A stretch of 64,000 nt of DNA. Source: RCIO01 sp965232405. Its GTDB lineage: Bacteria > Pseudomonadota > Alphaproteobacteria > Rhizobiales > Rhizobiaceae. This document shows positions 47,108-58,277 of the stretch, piece by piece (the first letter of the stretch is position 1; each line of letters opens with the position of its first letter). The stretch covers positions 2,232,001 to 2,296,000 of the forward strand of contig OZ246966.1 of the NCBI GenBank assembly GCA_965232405.1. Reading direction: 5' to 3'. The notes beneath the pieces are model-generated. The model had not been told where the DNA came from and did not search any database. It saw only the letters and a program-made list of their open reading frames with translations. A program made the translations under genes and the position numbers.

Positions 47108-48472
47108 TCAGCGCTCCGGCGGCGTCCAGTCAGACTGCGGTTTGCGCCTGCGCAGTCTGAGTGCGAGGCCTATCGACACGCCAACCGCGATAGCGACCGT
47201 CAGGTCTATCGCGACCGTGAGCACGAGCGTGGTCAGAAGCAGGATTCTGTCAGACATCCGCGCACGCATGTAGTCGCCCCATTTGTGCGGCTCGCTCATG
47301 TTCCATGCGGTCAGGATGAGGACGGCGGCGAGCGCCGGCATGGCCAGATATCCCGCCAGCGGCGCGGCAAGGCTCATCACAGCCAGGATGACCAGCGCGT
47401 GCACGATGCCGGCCACCGGCGTGCGGCCACCGGCGCGGACATTGGTTGCCGTACGTGCGATCGCGCCCGTGGCCGGCAAGCCGCCGAACAGGGCCGAGCC
47501 GACATTGGCGAAGCCTTGCGCGATGACCTCGGCGTTCGGGCGATGGCTGCCCTCGATCATGCGGTCGGCGACCATGGCCGAAAGCAGCGACTCCACACCG
47601 GCCAGGAATGCGATGACCAATGCGGACGGGATGAGCGCGACCAGCCGCTCGGGAGACAGGTCCGGTATGGACGGCATCGGCAAGGTGGAAGGCAGCTCAC
47701 CGAACCGGGAGGCGATGGTGTCGACCGGGAGCAGGGCGAAGGCAACAATGGCCGAGCCGATTGCAACGGCGACGATCAGCCCCGGAAAGCGCGGCAGCAC
47801 CCGGCGCAGGCCGACGATGATGACCAGCGTGATTGCGGCCACCATCAGCGCCCAGGGATTGAAGGTGTCACGCGCCTCCCACAGCACAGGCAGCTTCTCG
47901 AGGAAATCGGCCGGGACCTCGGTGACGGACAGGCCGAACAGGTCCTTCAACTGGCTGGTCGCGATGACGATTGCGATGCCGATGGTGAAGCCGTTGACGA
48001 CAGCCTCGGGGATGAAGGCGATCAAATTGCCGATGCGAAACCAGCCGGCGACGAGCAGGATGATGCCGGCCATGAAGGTGGCGATCACCAGTCCGTCATA
48101 GCCATGCTCGGCGATGACGGAAAAGACGACGACGATGAAGGCGCCAGTCGGCCCGCCGATCTGCACACGGCTGCCGCCGAGCAACGATATCAGCAGGCCG
48201 CCGACGATTGCGGTGACCAAACCCTTTGCCGGGTCGGCGCCTGAGGCAATGGCGATTGCGATCGAGAGCGGCAGGGCCACCATCGCCACCGTGATGCCCG
48301 CCATGAGGTCGCCTGCGAAAAGCGGCCAGGAATAGGTCTTCAGAGTGGTGATGATCTTGGGCTGTCTCACGGCGGAAACCGTTAGCAGAAATGAGGTCAC
48401 TGCGCCGCCACGCGGCGCGGCGCGCAATGTCGCAGCTTCTGGTGCTACACTAATCCTTGAAACTTGCGCCAC
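47108..48472 (-). CDS. SulP-family anion transporter lacking a STAS domain
   Basis: A protein of up to 454 residues with about 11-13 transmembrane helices. It has the SulP signature (WPLFAGDLMAGITVAMVALPLSIAIAIASGADP... GGPTGAFIVVV) and the QGFANVGSALFGGLPATGAIARTATNVRAGGRTP block. It ends directly after the last helix (LALRLRRRKPQSDWTPPER). The usual C-terminal STAS domain is therefore absent, with no remnant before ruvB. It likely moves sulfate, bicarbonate or another anion. The start is uncertain: internal GTG codons at 48400 or 48370 would give a more family-like N terminus. Confidence 0.85.
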   Translation of the reverse strand: MAQVSRISVAPEAATLRAAPRGGAVTSFLLTVSAVRQPKIITTLKTYSWPLFAGDLMAGITVAMVALPLSIAIAIASGADPAKGLVTAIVGGLLISLLGGSRVQIGGPTGAFIVVVFSVIAEHGYDGLVIATFMAGIILLVAGWFRIGNLIAFIPEAVVNGFTIGIAIVIATSQLKDLFGLSVTEVPADFLEKLPVLWEARDTFNPWALMVAAITLVIIVGLRRVLPRFPGLIVAVAIGSAIVAFALLPVDTIASRFGELPSTLPMPSIPDLSPERLVALIPSALVIAFLAGVESLLSAMVADRMIEGSHRPNAEVIAQGFANVGSALFGGLPATGAIARTATNVRAGGRTPVAGIVHALVILAVMSLAAPLAGYLAMPALAAVLILTAWNMSEPHKWGDYMRARMSDRILLLTTLVLTVAIDLTVAIAVGVSIGLALRLRRRKPQSDWTPPER

Positions 48473-48498
48473 GCTGCCGGTCGTGGCACGCAGGCGGC

Positions 48499-48975
48499 AT
48501 GGACAGCCAGAACACGGAACTCAACCCGGTCGAACCGGTGGCCGGGGAACTGACCGATAGCGGCCACCGGCTGGTGGCGCGGGTCTATTTTGCCGATACC
48601 GACTTTACCGGTGTGGTCTACCACGCGCGCTATCTCGAGTTCTTCGAGCGCGGCCGCTCCGATTTCCTCAGGCTAGCCGGCGTGCACCACAATGAACTCG
48701 CCGAAGGCAAGCATGGCGAGGTGCTGGCCTGGGTGGTGAAGCGCATGGAGATCGACTTCCGCCAGCCGGCGCGGATCGACGATATCCTCGCAGTCGAGAC
48801 CGTGACCGACGACGTTTCGGGTGCGCGCATCTTCATGGCCCAGAAGATCAAGCGGGGCGACGAGGTTCTTGTGACCGCCAAGGTCGAGGCTGCCATCATT
48901 GGCGGCAATGGCAGGCCGCGGCGTTTCCCGAAGGAATGGATAGAAGCGTTCATGCCGCGGTCGCGGCGCGATTGA
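48499..48975 (+). CDS. ybgC: Acyl-CoA thioesterase YbgC (Tol-Pal associated)
   Basis: A 158-residue hot-dog fold thioesterase, usual first gene of the tol-pal cluster. The active site motif is FADTDFTGVVYHARYLEFFERGR with catalytic Asp35. It acts on short acyl-CoA or acyl-ACP and is linked to phospholipid synthesis at the membrane. The ATG at 48499 follows a CAGGCGG site. A 308-base gap separates it from tolQ, longer than in E. coli. Confidence 0.93.
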   Translation: MDSQNTELNPVEPVAGELTDSGHRLVARVYFADTDFTGVVYHARYLEFFERGRSDFLRLAGVHHNELAEGKHGEVLAWVVKRMEIDFRQPARIDDILAVETVTDDVSGARIFMAQKIKRGDEVLVTAKVEAAIIGGNGRPRRFPKEWIEAFMPRSRRD

Positions 48976-49283
48976 GACTAATTTGCCGGCCCTCCGCCAT
49001 GGCTCCGGGCGTTCGTCGCTCCGATCGACAAATCGTTGTCGATCGGTCGGCATGAAGCCGATCGCTCCTCACCTAACCGATCCTTAACCATAACAAGCCA
49101 TGAAGATCACGGTGAAACCGCGCTTCGCGGCACGCCTTCCTTTCACCAAGATTAGCCTCAAGAACGCCGGTTGAGGCGTGTCGAGGGTGATCGGAACCGG
49201 ACTCCAGCCGGAGCGGGGATGAACAGGATGATGCGCACGAACCGGACGCCGGGCGCGGCCGGTATTCCAGGGACCGAATTCAC
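48976..49283. other. ybgC-tolQ intergenic region
   Basis: About 308 bases without a credible gene. It contains the perfect inverted repeat at 49021-49046 and a CCTTAACCATAAC element near 49080 that is promoter-like. The GC-rich part from 49200 to the tolQ start is probably the untranslated leader. No clear -35/-10 pair could be fixed. Confidence 0.5.
49021..49046. repeat. Perfect 11-base inverted repeat after ybgC
   Basis: CCGATCGACAA (49021-49031), spacer ATCG, TTGTCGATCGG (49036-49046). It lies 45 bases after the ybgC stop. No T-run follows, so it is either a factor-dependent terminator or attenuator hairpin, or a protein-binding site in front of tolQRAB. Confidence 0.6.
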
Positions 49284-49997
49284 ATGGATACACTGACACT
49301 GGCCGCCCCCGGCGGCGAACTTTCCCTTTGGGCGCTGTTCTGGCAGGCCGGATGGGTGGTCAAGCTGGTCATGATCGGACTGCTGGTCGCCTCGATCTGG
49401 ACCTGGGCGATTATCGTCGACAAGGTGATGGCCTACGCACGCGCGCGCCGGGCGCTCGACCGGTTTGAGGAAACCTTCTGGTCGGGGCAGTCGCTCGAAG
49501 AACTCTACCGCACACTTTCGGAACGCAAGACGAGCGGCATGGGGTCGATCTTCGTTTCCGCAATGCGCGAGTGGAAAAAGAGCTTCGAGAAGGGCGCCCG
49601 CTCGCCGATCGCACTGCAGACGCGCATTGATAAGGCGATGGATCTGGCGCTGACGCGCGAGATGGAAAAACTGGAAGGCCGCCTGGGTTTTCTTGCCTCC
49701 ATCGGATCTTCGGCACCTTTCATCGGGCTGTTTGGAACGGTGGTGGGCATCATGACCTCGTTCCAGGCGATTGCCGGTTCCAAGTCGACCAATCTCGCAG
49801 TCGTGGCGCCCGGTATCGCCGAGGCATTGCTGGCAACAGCGATGGGGCTGCTGGCGGCAATCCCCGCCGTCATTGCCTACAACAAGCTGTCGTCGGATGC
49901 CGCCAAGATCGGCAACCGCATGGAAGGCTTCGCGGACGAGTTTTCCGCCATACTGTCGCGGCAAATCGATGAGAAGGTGCTGCACAAGGCAGCCTGA
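49284..49997 (+). CDS. tolQ: Tol-Pal system proton channel TolQ
   Basis: A 237-residue inner-membrane protein with three helices (about 18-42, 135-160 and 170-195). It has the family segments RLGFLASIGSSAPFIGLFGTVVGIMTSFQAI and VVAPGIAEALLATAMGLLAAIPAVIAYN. With TolR it forms a pmf-driven motor that energises TolA for outer-membrane constriction at division. tolR follows after 12 bases. Confidence 0.97.
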   Translation: MDTLTLAAPGGELSLWALFWQAGWVVKLVMIGLLVASIWTWAIIVDKVMAYARARRALDRFEETFWSGQSLEELYRTLSERKTSGMGSIFVSAMREWKKSFEKGARSPIALQTRIDKAMDLALTREMEKLEGRLGFLASIGSSAPFIGLFGTVVGIMTSFQAIAGSKSTNLAVVAPGIAEALLATAMGLLAAIPAVIAYNKLSSDAAKIGNRMEGFADEFSAILSRQIDEKVLHKAA

Positions 49998-50009
49998 GGA
50001 GCATAACCC

Positions 50010-50456
50010 ATGGCAATGTCGGTCAGTCAGTCGGGCGGCCGCGCGCACCGGCGCCGGGGACGCCGCATCAAGCTGATGTCGGAGATCAACGTGACGCCGT
50101 TTGTCGACGTCATGCTGGTGCTCCTGATCATCTTCATGGTGGCGGCACCCCTGCTCACCGTCGGGGTGCCGATCGACCTGCCCGAAACGCAGGCGAAGGC
50201 GCTCAATTCCGAAACACAGCCGATTACCGTCTCGGTCAATCAGGAAGGGCAGATCTTCCTGCAGGAAACCGAAATTCCGATCGACGAGGTGGTGCCGAAA
50301 CTGCAGGCGATCGCACAGACGGGTTATGACGAACGTATCTATGTGCGCGGCGACCGCGCCGCTGATTATGGCACGGTGATGCGCGTGATGGCGCGGATTT
50401 CCTCGGCCGGATACCGCAATCTCGGCCTCGTCTCGCTGCAGGAAGAGGACCGGTAG
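50010..50456 (+). CDS. tolR: Tol-Pal system protein TolR
   Basis: A 148-residue ExbD/TolR protein. The single transmembrane helix carries the essential aspartate in EINVTPFVDVMLVLLIIFMV, followed by APLLTVGVPIDLPET and a periplasmic dimerisation domain that can bind peptidoglycan. The gene is 10 bases before tolA. Function is as TolQ-R stator. Confidence 0.97.
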   Translation: MAMSVSQSGGRAHRRRGRRIKLMSEINVTPFVDVMLVLLIIFMVAAPLLTVGVPIDLPETQAKALNSETQPITVSVNQEGQIFLQETEIPIDEVVPKLQAIAQTGYDERIYVRGDRAADYGTVMRVMARISSAGYRNLGLVSLQEEDR

Positions 50457-50466
50457 GACCCGCCGC

Positions 50467-51519
50467 ATGAAAACCGGCCTGACAGTCTCGACGGTCATGC
50501 ATGCGGCGCTGCTGGGCTTCGGTCTGGTCGCGCTGTCGGCGCCGCAGGCGCTGGAGGTGGCCGACGTCGAGGCGTTCCCGGTCGATATCGTGCCGGTGGA
50601 ATCGATCACCCAGATCCAGCAGGGCGAACGCAAGGCGCCGGCTGCCGAACAGGCGGCCCCGACACCGACCACGCGGCCTGAGCCCGTGCCGATGGCGGAG
50701 AATGTCGGCAATAATAATCGGGATCTGGAAAGCACGCCTGAGGCCGAGAACAGCGAACGGCAGGTGGAAACCGCGGCGCTGCCGGAGCCGAAGCCGCTGC
50801 CAAAACCGGCCAAACCCGCCGATCAGCCCGTCGAACAACCCAAGGCTGAACCGACCCCGACACCGGCAACCGAAGTGACGCCCGAACCGCAACCGCGGCA
50901 GGAGGTGACACCCGAGCCGGTCGAGGAGGCGGCAGTAGCCGAAAATCCGGATGCCGAGGCGGTGACGCTGCCGGAAAAAGCGCCTTCTCCGCTGGCGAGA
51001 CCGCAGCAGCCGCAAGCGCAGACCGCCAAGGCGCCGGAACGGCGCGATGCCGAAAAGCCGGCAGAACAGGCTGCGGCGCGTACGCCAACCGAGGATCGCA
51101 CCTTTGACGCCGACCAGATCGCGGCGCTGCTCAATCAGGAGAAGGCCAAGGGCGGCGGCGCCAAACGCTCGACCGAGACGGCTTCACTCGGCGGCGAGCG
51201 CACGACGACGGGCCAGAAGCTGACACAGAGCGAGATGGACGCGTTGCGCGGTCAGATCCAGCGCTGCTGGAACGTGCCTGCTGGGGCGCTTGAAGCGGAG
51301 AACCTGAAAGTGTCCGTTCAGTTCCGGCTCGACAAGTCCGGCGCGCTGGAAAACAACCCGCAGATCGTTTCGGGCGGCAATGGGGGCAGCGTGGAGCGTG
51401 CGGCTGCGGAATCGGCCCGGCGCGCCATCCTGCAATGTGCGCCCTACAGCCTGCCCGCCGAAAAATACGAAGCGTGGTCGGACGTGATCGTCCATTTCGA
51501 CCCGAGCGAAATGTTCTGA
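50467..51519 (+). CDS. tolA: Tol-Pal system protein TolA
   Basis: A 350-residue protein: an N-terminal anchor helix (about residues 4-28), a long Pro/Glu/Ala/Gln-rich periplasmic stretch (about 55-215) and a C-terminal globular domain. The latter runs LTQSEMDALRGQIQRCWNVPAGALEAENLKVSVQFRLDKSG and ends in ILQCAPYSLPAEKYEAWSDVIVHFDPSEMF, the TonB_C/TolA fold with two cysteines. The middle is proline-rich rather than the Ala/Lys helix of E. coli, typical of alphaproteobacteria. Confidence 0.93.
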   Translation: MKTGLTVSTVMHAALLGFGLVALSAPQALEVADVEAFPVDIVPVESITQIQQGERKAPAAEQAAPTPTTRPEPVPMAENVGNNNRDLESTPEAENSERQVETAALPEPKPLPKPAKPADQPVEQPKAEPTPTPATEVTPEPQPRQEVTPEPVEEAAVAENPDAEAVTLPEKAPSPLARPQQPQAQTAKAPERRDAEKPAEQAAARTPTEDRTFDADQIAALLNQEKAKGGGAKRSTETASLGGERTTTGQKLTQSEMDALRGQIQRCWNVPAGALEAENLKVSVQFRLDKSGALENNPQIVSGGNGGSVERAAAESARRAILQCAPYSLPAEKYEAWSDVIVHFDPSEMF

Positions 51520-51545
51520 TACGCGCAATCGAAAGGTATTGGTGA

Positions 51546-52862
51546 ATGAGACGTTTGATGAAGACGCTGGCCATATTCTGCGCGGCCCTTATGGCGGCAG
51601 GCGCATTCGGCACGGTGCCGGCTCGCGCACTGCTCGAGATCGACGTCAATCAGGGTGTTGTCGAACCGCTGCCGATCGCGGTGGCGGATTTCCTGTCGGC
51701 GGACAATACGGGCACCGACATTGCCGGGGTGATCACCGCAGACCTCAGGCGGTCGGGCCTTTTCGCGCCGATCGACAAAGCAGCGTTTATCGAGAAGACC
51801 TCCAATCCGGACGCCGCCCCGCGCTTCGCCGACTGGACCGTCATCAACGCGCAGGCGCTGGTGATCGGTCGGGTGACCCAGGAGGCCGACGGCCGGCTCA
51901 AGGTCATCTACCGGCTTTGGGATACATTTGCGGGCCAACAGCTCGTCGGCGAACAGTTCTTCACCGACAAGGCTAAGTGGCGCCGGGTGGCGCATATCAT
52001 AGCCGATTCCATCTATGAGCGACTGACCGGCGAGAAGGGCTATTTCGATACCCGAATCGTTTATGTCGACGAATCGGGGCCGAAGAACGAACGGGTGAAG
52101 CGGCTCGCGATCATGGATCAGGATGGCGCCAATCACCGCTATCTGACCGATGGGCGTTCGATTGTGCTGACGCCACGCTTTTCGCCAAGCCGGCAGGAAA
52201 TCACCTACATGTCCTACGAAAACGGGCAGCCGCAGGTCTATCTGCTGCAACTGGAAACCGGCCAGCGCGAGCTGGTGGCGAATTCGCCCAACATGACATT
52301 TGCGCCGCGCTTCTCGCCGGACGGCCAGAAGGTGATCATGAGCCTTCTGCGCGATGACGGTAACTCCAACATTTTCACGCTGGATCTGAGAAGCCGCAAC
52401 ACCACGCGACTGACAAACTCGAACTCGATCGACACCTCGCCTTCCTATTCGCCCGACGGGACGCGCATTGTGTTCACATCCGACCGCGGCGGACGTGCGC
52501 AGATCTATGTGATGGGCGCCGATGGCGGCAATCCGAAGCGCATCTCGTTCGGCGACGGCAGTTATTCGACGCCCGTCTGGTCGCCGCGTGGCGATCTGAT
52601 CGCCTTTACCAAGCAGACCGGCGGCGACTTCCAGATTGGTGTGATGCGGCCGGATGGTTCGGGCGAGCGCATTCTCTCAAACGGCTTTCTTCAGGAAGGC
52701 CCGACATGGGCGCCGAATGGTCGGGTGCTGATGTTCTTCTCGGAAAACGCCGGCGCTGGCGGACCGCGCCTGCAGACGATCGACCTTACCGGCCGCAACA
52801 AGCAGTCGATCCAGACGCCGAGCTTCGCGTCCGACCCGGCCTGGTCGCCGCTGCTTGAGTGA
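51546..52862 (+). CDS. tolB: Tol-Pal system periplasmic propeller TolB
   Basis: A 438-residue periplasmic protein with a signal peptide (MRRLMKTLAIFCAALMAAGAFGTVPARA), an N-terminal TolB domain and a C-terminal six-bladed propeller. The propeller repeats the WD40-like PD40 motif: LTPRFSPSRQEITYMSY, FAPRFSPDGQKVIMSL, TSPSYSPDGTRIVFTSD, STPVWSPRGDLIAFTK and EGPTWAPNGRVLMFFS. It links TolA to Pal. Confidence 0.97.
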   Translation: MRRLMKTLAIFCAALMAAGAFGTVPARALLEIDVNQGVVEPLPIAVADFLSADNTGTDIAGVITADLRRSGLFAPIDKAAFIEKTSNPDAAPRFADWTVINAQALVIGRVTQEADGRLKVIYRLWDTFAGQQLVGEQFFTDKAKWRRVAHIIADSIYERLTGEKGYFDTRIVYVDESGPKNERVKRLAIMDQDGANHRYLTDGRSIVLTPRFSPSRQEITYMSYENGQPQVYLLQLETGQRELVANSPNMTFAPRFSPDGQKVIMSLLRDDGNSNIFTLDLRSRNTTRLTNSNSIDTSPSYSPDGTRIVFTSDRGGRAQIYVMGADGGNPKRISFGDGSYSTPVWSPRGDLIAFTKQTGGDFQIGVMRPDGSGERILSNGFLQEGPTWAPNGRVLMFFSENAGAGGPRLQTIDLTGRNKQSIQTPSFASDPAWSPLLE

Positions 52863-53063
52863 TCCGGCCTGCATTGCCCGAGGCTTGCGCGAGCAAGGTT
52901 TGGCCGCGTTTGTGCCCCATTATGCTCTCATTTGACCGGTTCGGTGCAAGCATGGATTCGGACGAAAAAATCATTCGTTAACCCATTCCCTTGAGCCGCC
53001 ATTAACCGAAGCTTGGTTACTGATTGCTCAAGCCAGACATTCAAATGCGAAGGAGAGGCGGCC

Positions 53064-53567
53064 ATGAGCCGTAGCATTGCATCAACCCGATTGCCGGCCA
53101 TGATGGCCCTTGCGGTCCTGCTCGCCATTACCGGCTGCGCATCGAGGGATCAGGTTCCCAACACAGCGGCCGAACTGGGGCTGGGCGGAGCGGGCACACC
53201 CGGCTCGGCACAGGACTTCACGGTCAATGTTGGCGACCGGATATTCTTCGACACCGATTCCTCTGCCATCCGGGCTGACGCGCAGGCGACGCTGGCACGG
53301 CAGGCGCAATGGCTGAACCAGTATCCGCAATATGCGATCACGATCGAGGGGCATGCCGACGAACGCGGCACGCGTGAATACAATCTGGCGCTGGGCGCCA
53401 GGCGCGCGGCGGCAACCCGGGACTTCCTGGTCAGCCGCGGCGTGACGGCCAGCCGCATCAAGACGATCACCTACGGAAAGGAACGGCCGGTTGCCGTGTG
53501 CGACGACATTTCCTGCTGGTCGCAGAACCGCCGCGCCGTAACCGCGCTTGGCGGCCAGGCAAGCTGA
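53064..53567 (+). CDS. pal: Peptidoglycan-associated lipoprotein Pal
   Basis: A 167-residue lipoprotein with lipobox AITGC (Cys25) and a C-terminal OmpA-like peptidoglycan-binding domain: DRIFFDTDSSAI, YAITIEGHADERGTREYNLALGARRA and ISCWSQNRRAV. The ATG at 53064 has an AGGAGAGG site. A 200-base gap after tolB, with TTAACC elements near 52978 and 53003, suggests pal has its own promoter. Confidence 0.97.
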   Translation: MSRSIASTRLPAMMALAVLLAITGCASRDQVPNTAAELGLGGAGTPGSAQDFTVNVGDRIFFDTDSSAIRADAQATLARQAQWLNQYPQYAITIEGHADERGTREYNLALGARRAAATRDFLVSRGVTASRIKTITYGKERPVAVCDDISCWSQNRRAVTALGGQAS

Positions 53568-53599
53568 CGCGCACGGAGGTTAATCTGCACGTGCGAACA

Positions 53600-53627
53600 A
53601 AAGCGGCCCTCGGGCCGCTTTTTTGTT
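53600..53627 (+). terminator. Intrinsic terminator after pal
   Basis: Stem AAGCGGCCC (53602-53610) with GGGCCGCTT (53613-53621), very short loop, followed by TTTTTG. It ends the pal transcript before cpoB. Confidence 0.9.
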
Positions 53628-53726
53628 GCGTGAACATCAAAATTTGGCCGAAGTCGCAGGTCTTGATAGACAGCATCAACAACGGGCCGCGTTGGGCTTG
53701 GGTCCGGTTTTCGAAACGGGATTGCT

Positions 53727-54695
53727 ATGAAAAAAGCTATGTTAATGGGCGGCGCTCTCGCCGCGCTGATTGTCATTGGCGGCAGCGCGTCGGCTGCCAC
53801 CAAGGACCAGCAGGTCGACAGGCTGGTTGAGTTCGGCAACGAATTGCTTAGCCAGCGCCAACCGGTGCCGAAAATCAGGCAGCCGGGCCCGCGAACGCCG
53901 ATGGAAGGTTTCACGCGCGTCGCGCAGGCTGGCGATCCGCGCATAACCCAGATGGAAGAACAGCTCCGCCAGCTCAACGGGCTGGTGGAGGAGCTGAACT
54001 TCCAGGTGCTGCAGATGCAGGACCAACTGCGCAAGATGCAGGAAGACAACGAGTTCCGCTTCCAGCAGCTTGAGGGCGGCGGCGTCGCCCCTGCCATGCA
54101 GAAGACCGAGAGCGACGAGGTCGAGGAAATCATCGAAAACACCGATGGCTCGACCCAGACCGCGACCGCACCTGCCGAACCGCCGCGCAATCTCGGCAGC
54201 GTCACCTTCGACAAGGACGGCAATGTGGTCAGTTCGCAAACGGCCGACAACGGGCTGCCCGGTGTCGATGCCGGCACCGACAATACGCAGGTCGCGGCCC
54301 TGCCTTCGACGGGCGACCCGGACGAACTCTACCGCAGCGCTTATGAATTCGTGCTGTCGGGCGATTATGACTCCGCCGAGGCTGGCTTCCGCCAACACAT
54401 AGAGCGCTTCCCCGGCGACGAACGCACCGCGGATGCGCGCTTCTGGCTGGGCGAGGCGTTGCTCGGACAGGAAAAATACCGCGAGGCGGCACAAGTGTTC
54501 CTGGGAGCAAACCGCGACTATCCCGATGCACGCAAAGCGCCGGAGACCATGCTGAAGCTTGGCATCGCGCTGGCGGCAATGGATCAGAACGACGTCGCAT
54601 GCGCCACGCTGGCCGAGGTGGCAAACCGCTATCCGCAGGCTTCGACGGCGGTGCTGGAGCGCGCCAAGGTGGAGCAGGCCCGCGCATCCTGCTGA
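53727..54695 (+). CDS. cpoB: Cell division coordinator CpoB (YbgF)
   Basis: A 322-residue periplasmic protein. It has a signal peptide (MKKAMLMGGALAALIVIGGSASA), a trimerising coiled coil about residues 70-112 (ITQMEEQLRQLNGLVEELNFQVLQMQDQLRKMQEDNEF), a low-complexity linker, and TPR repeats from about 190 (ELYRSAYEFVLSGDYDSAEAGFRQHIERFPGD). CpoB couples Tol action to peptidoglycan synthesis at the septum. It is the last tol-pal gene, followed after 9 bases by tilS. Confidence 0.94.
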   Translation: MKKAMLMGGALAALIVIGGSASAATKDQQVDRLVEFGNELLSQRQPVPKIRQPGPRTPMEGFTRVAQAGDPRITQMEEQLRQLNGLVEELNFQVLQMQDQLRKMQEDNEFRFQQLEGGGVAPAMQKTESDEVEEIIENTDGSTQTATAPAEPPRNLGSVTFDKDGNVVSSQTADNGLPGVDAGTDNTQVAALPSTGDPDELYRSAYEFVLSGDYDSAEAGFRQHIERFPGDERTADARFWLGEALLGQEKYREAAQVFLGANRDYPDARKAPETMLKLGIALAAMDQNDVACATLAEVANRYPQASTAVLERAKVEQARASC

Positions 54696-54704
54696 GGGGG
54701 AAGC

Positions 54705-56090
54705 TTGAACGGGGATATTTCGGTCATTGACCGCAAGCCGCGCGCCGGGCGCGCGCATCTAAGAAGCCAATCCTTCGATCATTGTTTCGAGCGGCTGGAT
54801 CTATCCGGTCGCAAGTGTGTGCTGATCGCCATTTCCGGCGGCAGCGATTCCACGGCCCTTCTTCATCTCTTTTCCGATTTTGCACGTCGCCGGCATCCAG
54901 CGCTCGAGATGGTTGCGGTGACGGTCGACCACGGCCTTCGACCGGAAGCAGCGGCCGAAGCGCAGCGTGTCGGCGAAATTGCCGGCCGGCTGGGTGCGCG
55001 CCATGTCGTCAAACGCTGGACAGGCGAGAAGCCGAAATCCGGTCTGATGGAAGCCGCACGCGAAGCGCGTCATCACCTGATTTCCGAGGCCGCCCTAGAG
55101 GTTGGCACTGATCTTGTGCTTGTCGGGCACACACTGGACGATCAGGCTGAGACCGTCGCAATGCGGGGCAAGCGCGGAACGGGTCGCGGCGCGTCGGGCA
55201 TGGCCGAAGCCACTCTTTACGACGGGACGACATGGTTCGCGCGGCCGCTTCTCGGTATCCGACGCTCGGCGCTGCGGCAGGTTCTGGTGGATGCCGATCG
55301 CGGCTGGATCGACGATCCCAGCAATGATGACAGGCGTTATGAGCGCGTGCGCACACGCGCCGTACTGGATGATGCAGCGATCCGGAAACTGGGAGCGGAC
55401 GCGCGCGTAGCCGGTGACGAACGTCAGGTTTTGGGACAACGCGCGGCCCAGCTGATCGGCCGCCACGCTTCGATGCCCGCGGCGGGGCTGTACCGGGTCG
55501 ATCCGGCACTGGCAGAGGTGCCCGACGTACAGGCAGCGACCTATGCTTTGCGTGCCCTGCTTGCGACAGCCGGGGGACAAGCGCATCTGCCGGACGAGGC
55601 GCGGGCCGCGGACTTGCTCGGCCGTCAGGCCAATGGACCTTGTCGCGCGACCCTGTCGCGCGCCGTTGCGGAACGCCGCAAGGCCGGCATTTTCATCTAC
55701 CGGGAAAAGCGTAACCTACCGAAGAAGGCGGCCTATGCAGAGGGCGTCTGGGATGGCCGGTTCAGGCTGACGGGCGCGGGCCAAAGCGGGTTGTCCGTTG
55801 GTGTGCCGGATGCGGATACAGCAACCACCTTGGCGGATGCAGAAAACGAAGTCGCGCCGCCCTATCTCATCCGCTCGGCGGCCGCCAGCCAACCGGCCTT
55901 GTGGAACACCGGTGAATGCCAAGGCCTTGCAGCGGACGCGCGGGGCATTACATGCCATCCATTGGTTGCGCCCTGGGCGCGTTATCTGCCGTCATTCGAC
56001 CTGGAGATCGCCGGTGCGATGGCGCGGCTGACCGGAGCTGAGGAACCGCCGTGCCGGCCATTCGCAGATCACAATTGGCGCGAAGTTTAA
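54705..56090 (+). CDS. tilS: tRNA(Ile)-lysidine synthetase
   Basis: A 461-residue N-type ATP pyrophosphatase that converts C34 of the CAU-anticodon tRNA-Ile to lysidine. The PP-loop is LIAISGGSDSTALLHL (SGGSDS at 44-49). Other blocks are TVDHGLRPEAAAEAQ, LVGHTLDDQAETV and WIDDPSNDDRRYERVRTR. The start is a TTG at 54705 after a GGGGGAAGC stretch. Its position between cpoB and ftsH is the standard order in relatives. Confidence 0.94.
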   Translation: MNGDISVIDRKPRAGRAHLRSQSFDHCFERLDLSGRKCVLIAISGGSDSTALLHLFSDFARRRHPALEMVAVTVDHGLRPEAAAEAQRVGEIAGRLGARHVVKRWTGEKPKSGLMEAAREARHHLISEAALEVGTDLVLVGHTLDDQAETVAMRGKRGTGRGASGMAEATLYDGTTWFARPLLGIRRSALRQVLVDADRGWIDDPSNDDRRYERVRTRAVLDDAAIRKLGADARVAGDERQVLGQRAAQLIGRHASMPAAGLYRVDPALAEVPDVQAATYALRALLATAGGQAHLPDEARAADLLGRQANGPCRATLSRAVAERRKAGIFIYREKRNLPKKAAYAEGVWDGRFRLTGAGQSGLSVGVPDADTATTLADAENEVAPPYLIRSAAASQPALWNTGECQGLAADARGITCHPLVAPWARYLPSFDLEIAGAMARLTGAEEPPCRPFADHNWREV

Positions 56091-56109
56091 CCGAGACCAG
56101 CGGTCGCGC

Positions 56110-56138
56110 TTGGCAACCTGCCGGGCGCTCCCTATGTT
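56110..56138 (+). promoter_or_regulatory. Putative ftsH promoter
   Basis: TTGGCA (56110-56115) and TATGTT (56133-56138) are spaced by 17 bases. With flanking bases the elements read CTTGGCA and CCTATGT, which also resembles alphaproteobacterial heat-shock (RpoH) promoters, fitting the known heat-shock control of ftsH. This is inference from sequence only. Confidence 0.45.
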
Positions 56139-56196
56139 TAGAATCGGACAGATCACACGGATGGGTGTTCGTCCTTCAGAGTAATCGGGAAACACC

Positions 56197-58143
<1,947 letters not shown>

Positions 58144-58164
58144 CCTGGCTGCACTACCCCGAAA

Positions 58165-58204
58165 AAGCAAACGCCGTGGTGGAAACATCGCGGCGTTTTT
58201 TTTG
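58165..58204 (+). terminator. Intrinsic terminator after ftsH
   Basis: Stem AACGCCG (58170-58176) with CGGCGTT (58191-58197), a 14-base loop and an eight-base T-run. The long loop makes it weaker than the other terminators in the window. Confidence 0.75.
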
Positions 58205-58277
58205 ACGGGCATGCCGAGGGCGTCGTTAAGCTTATCGTAAGCCCCGGTCGGCAGCGTCGGGCGAGGGGGTATCGACG

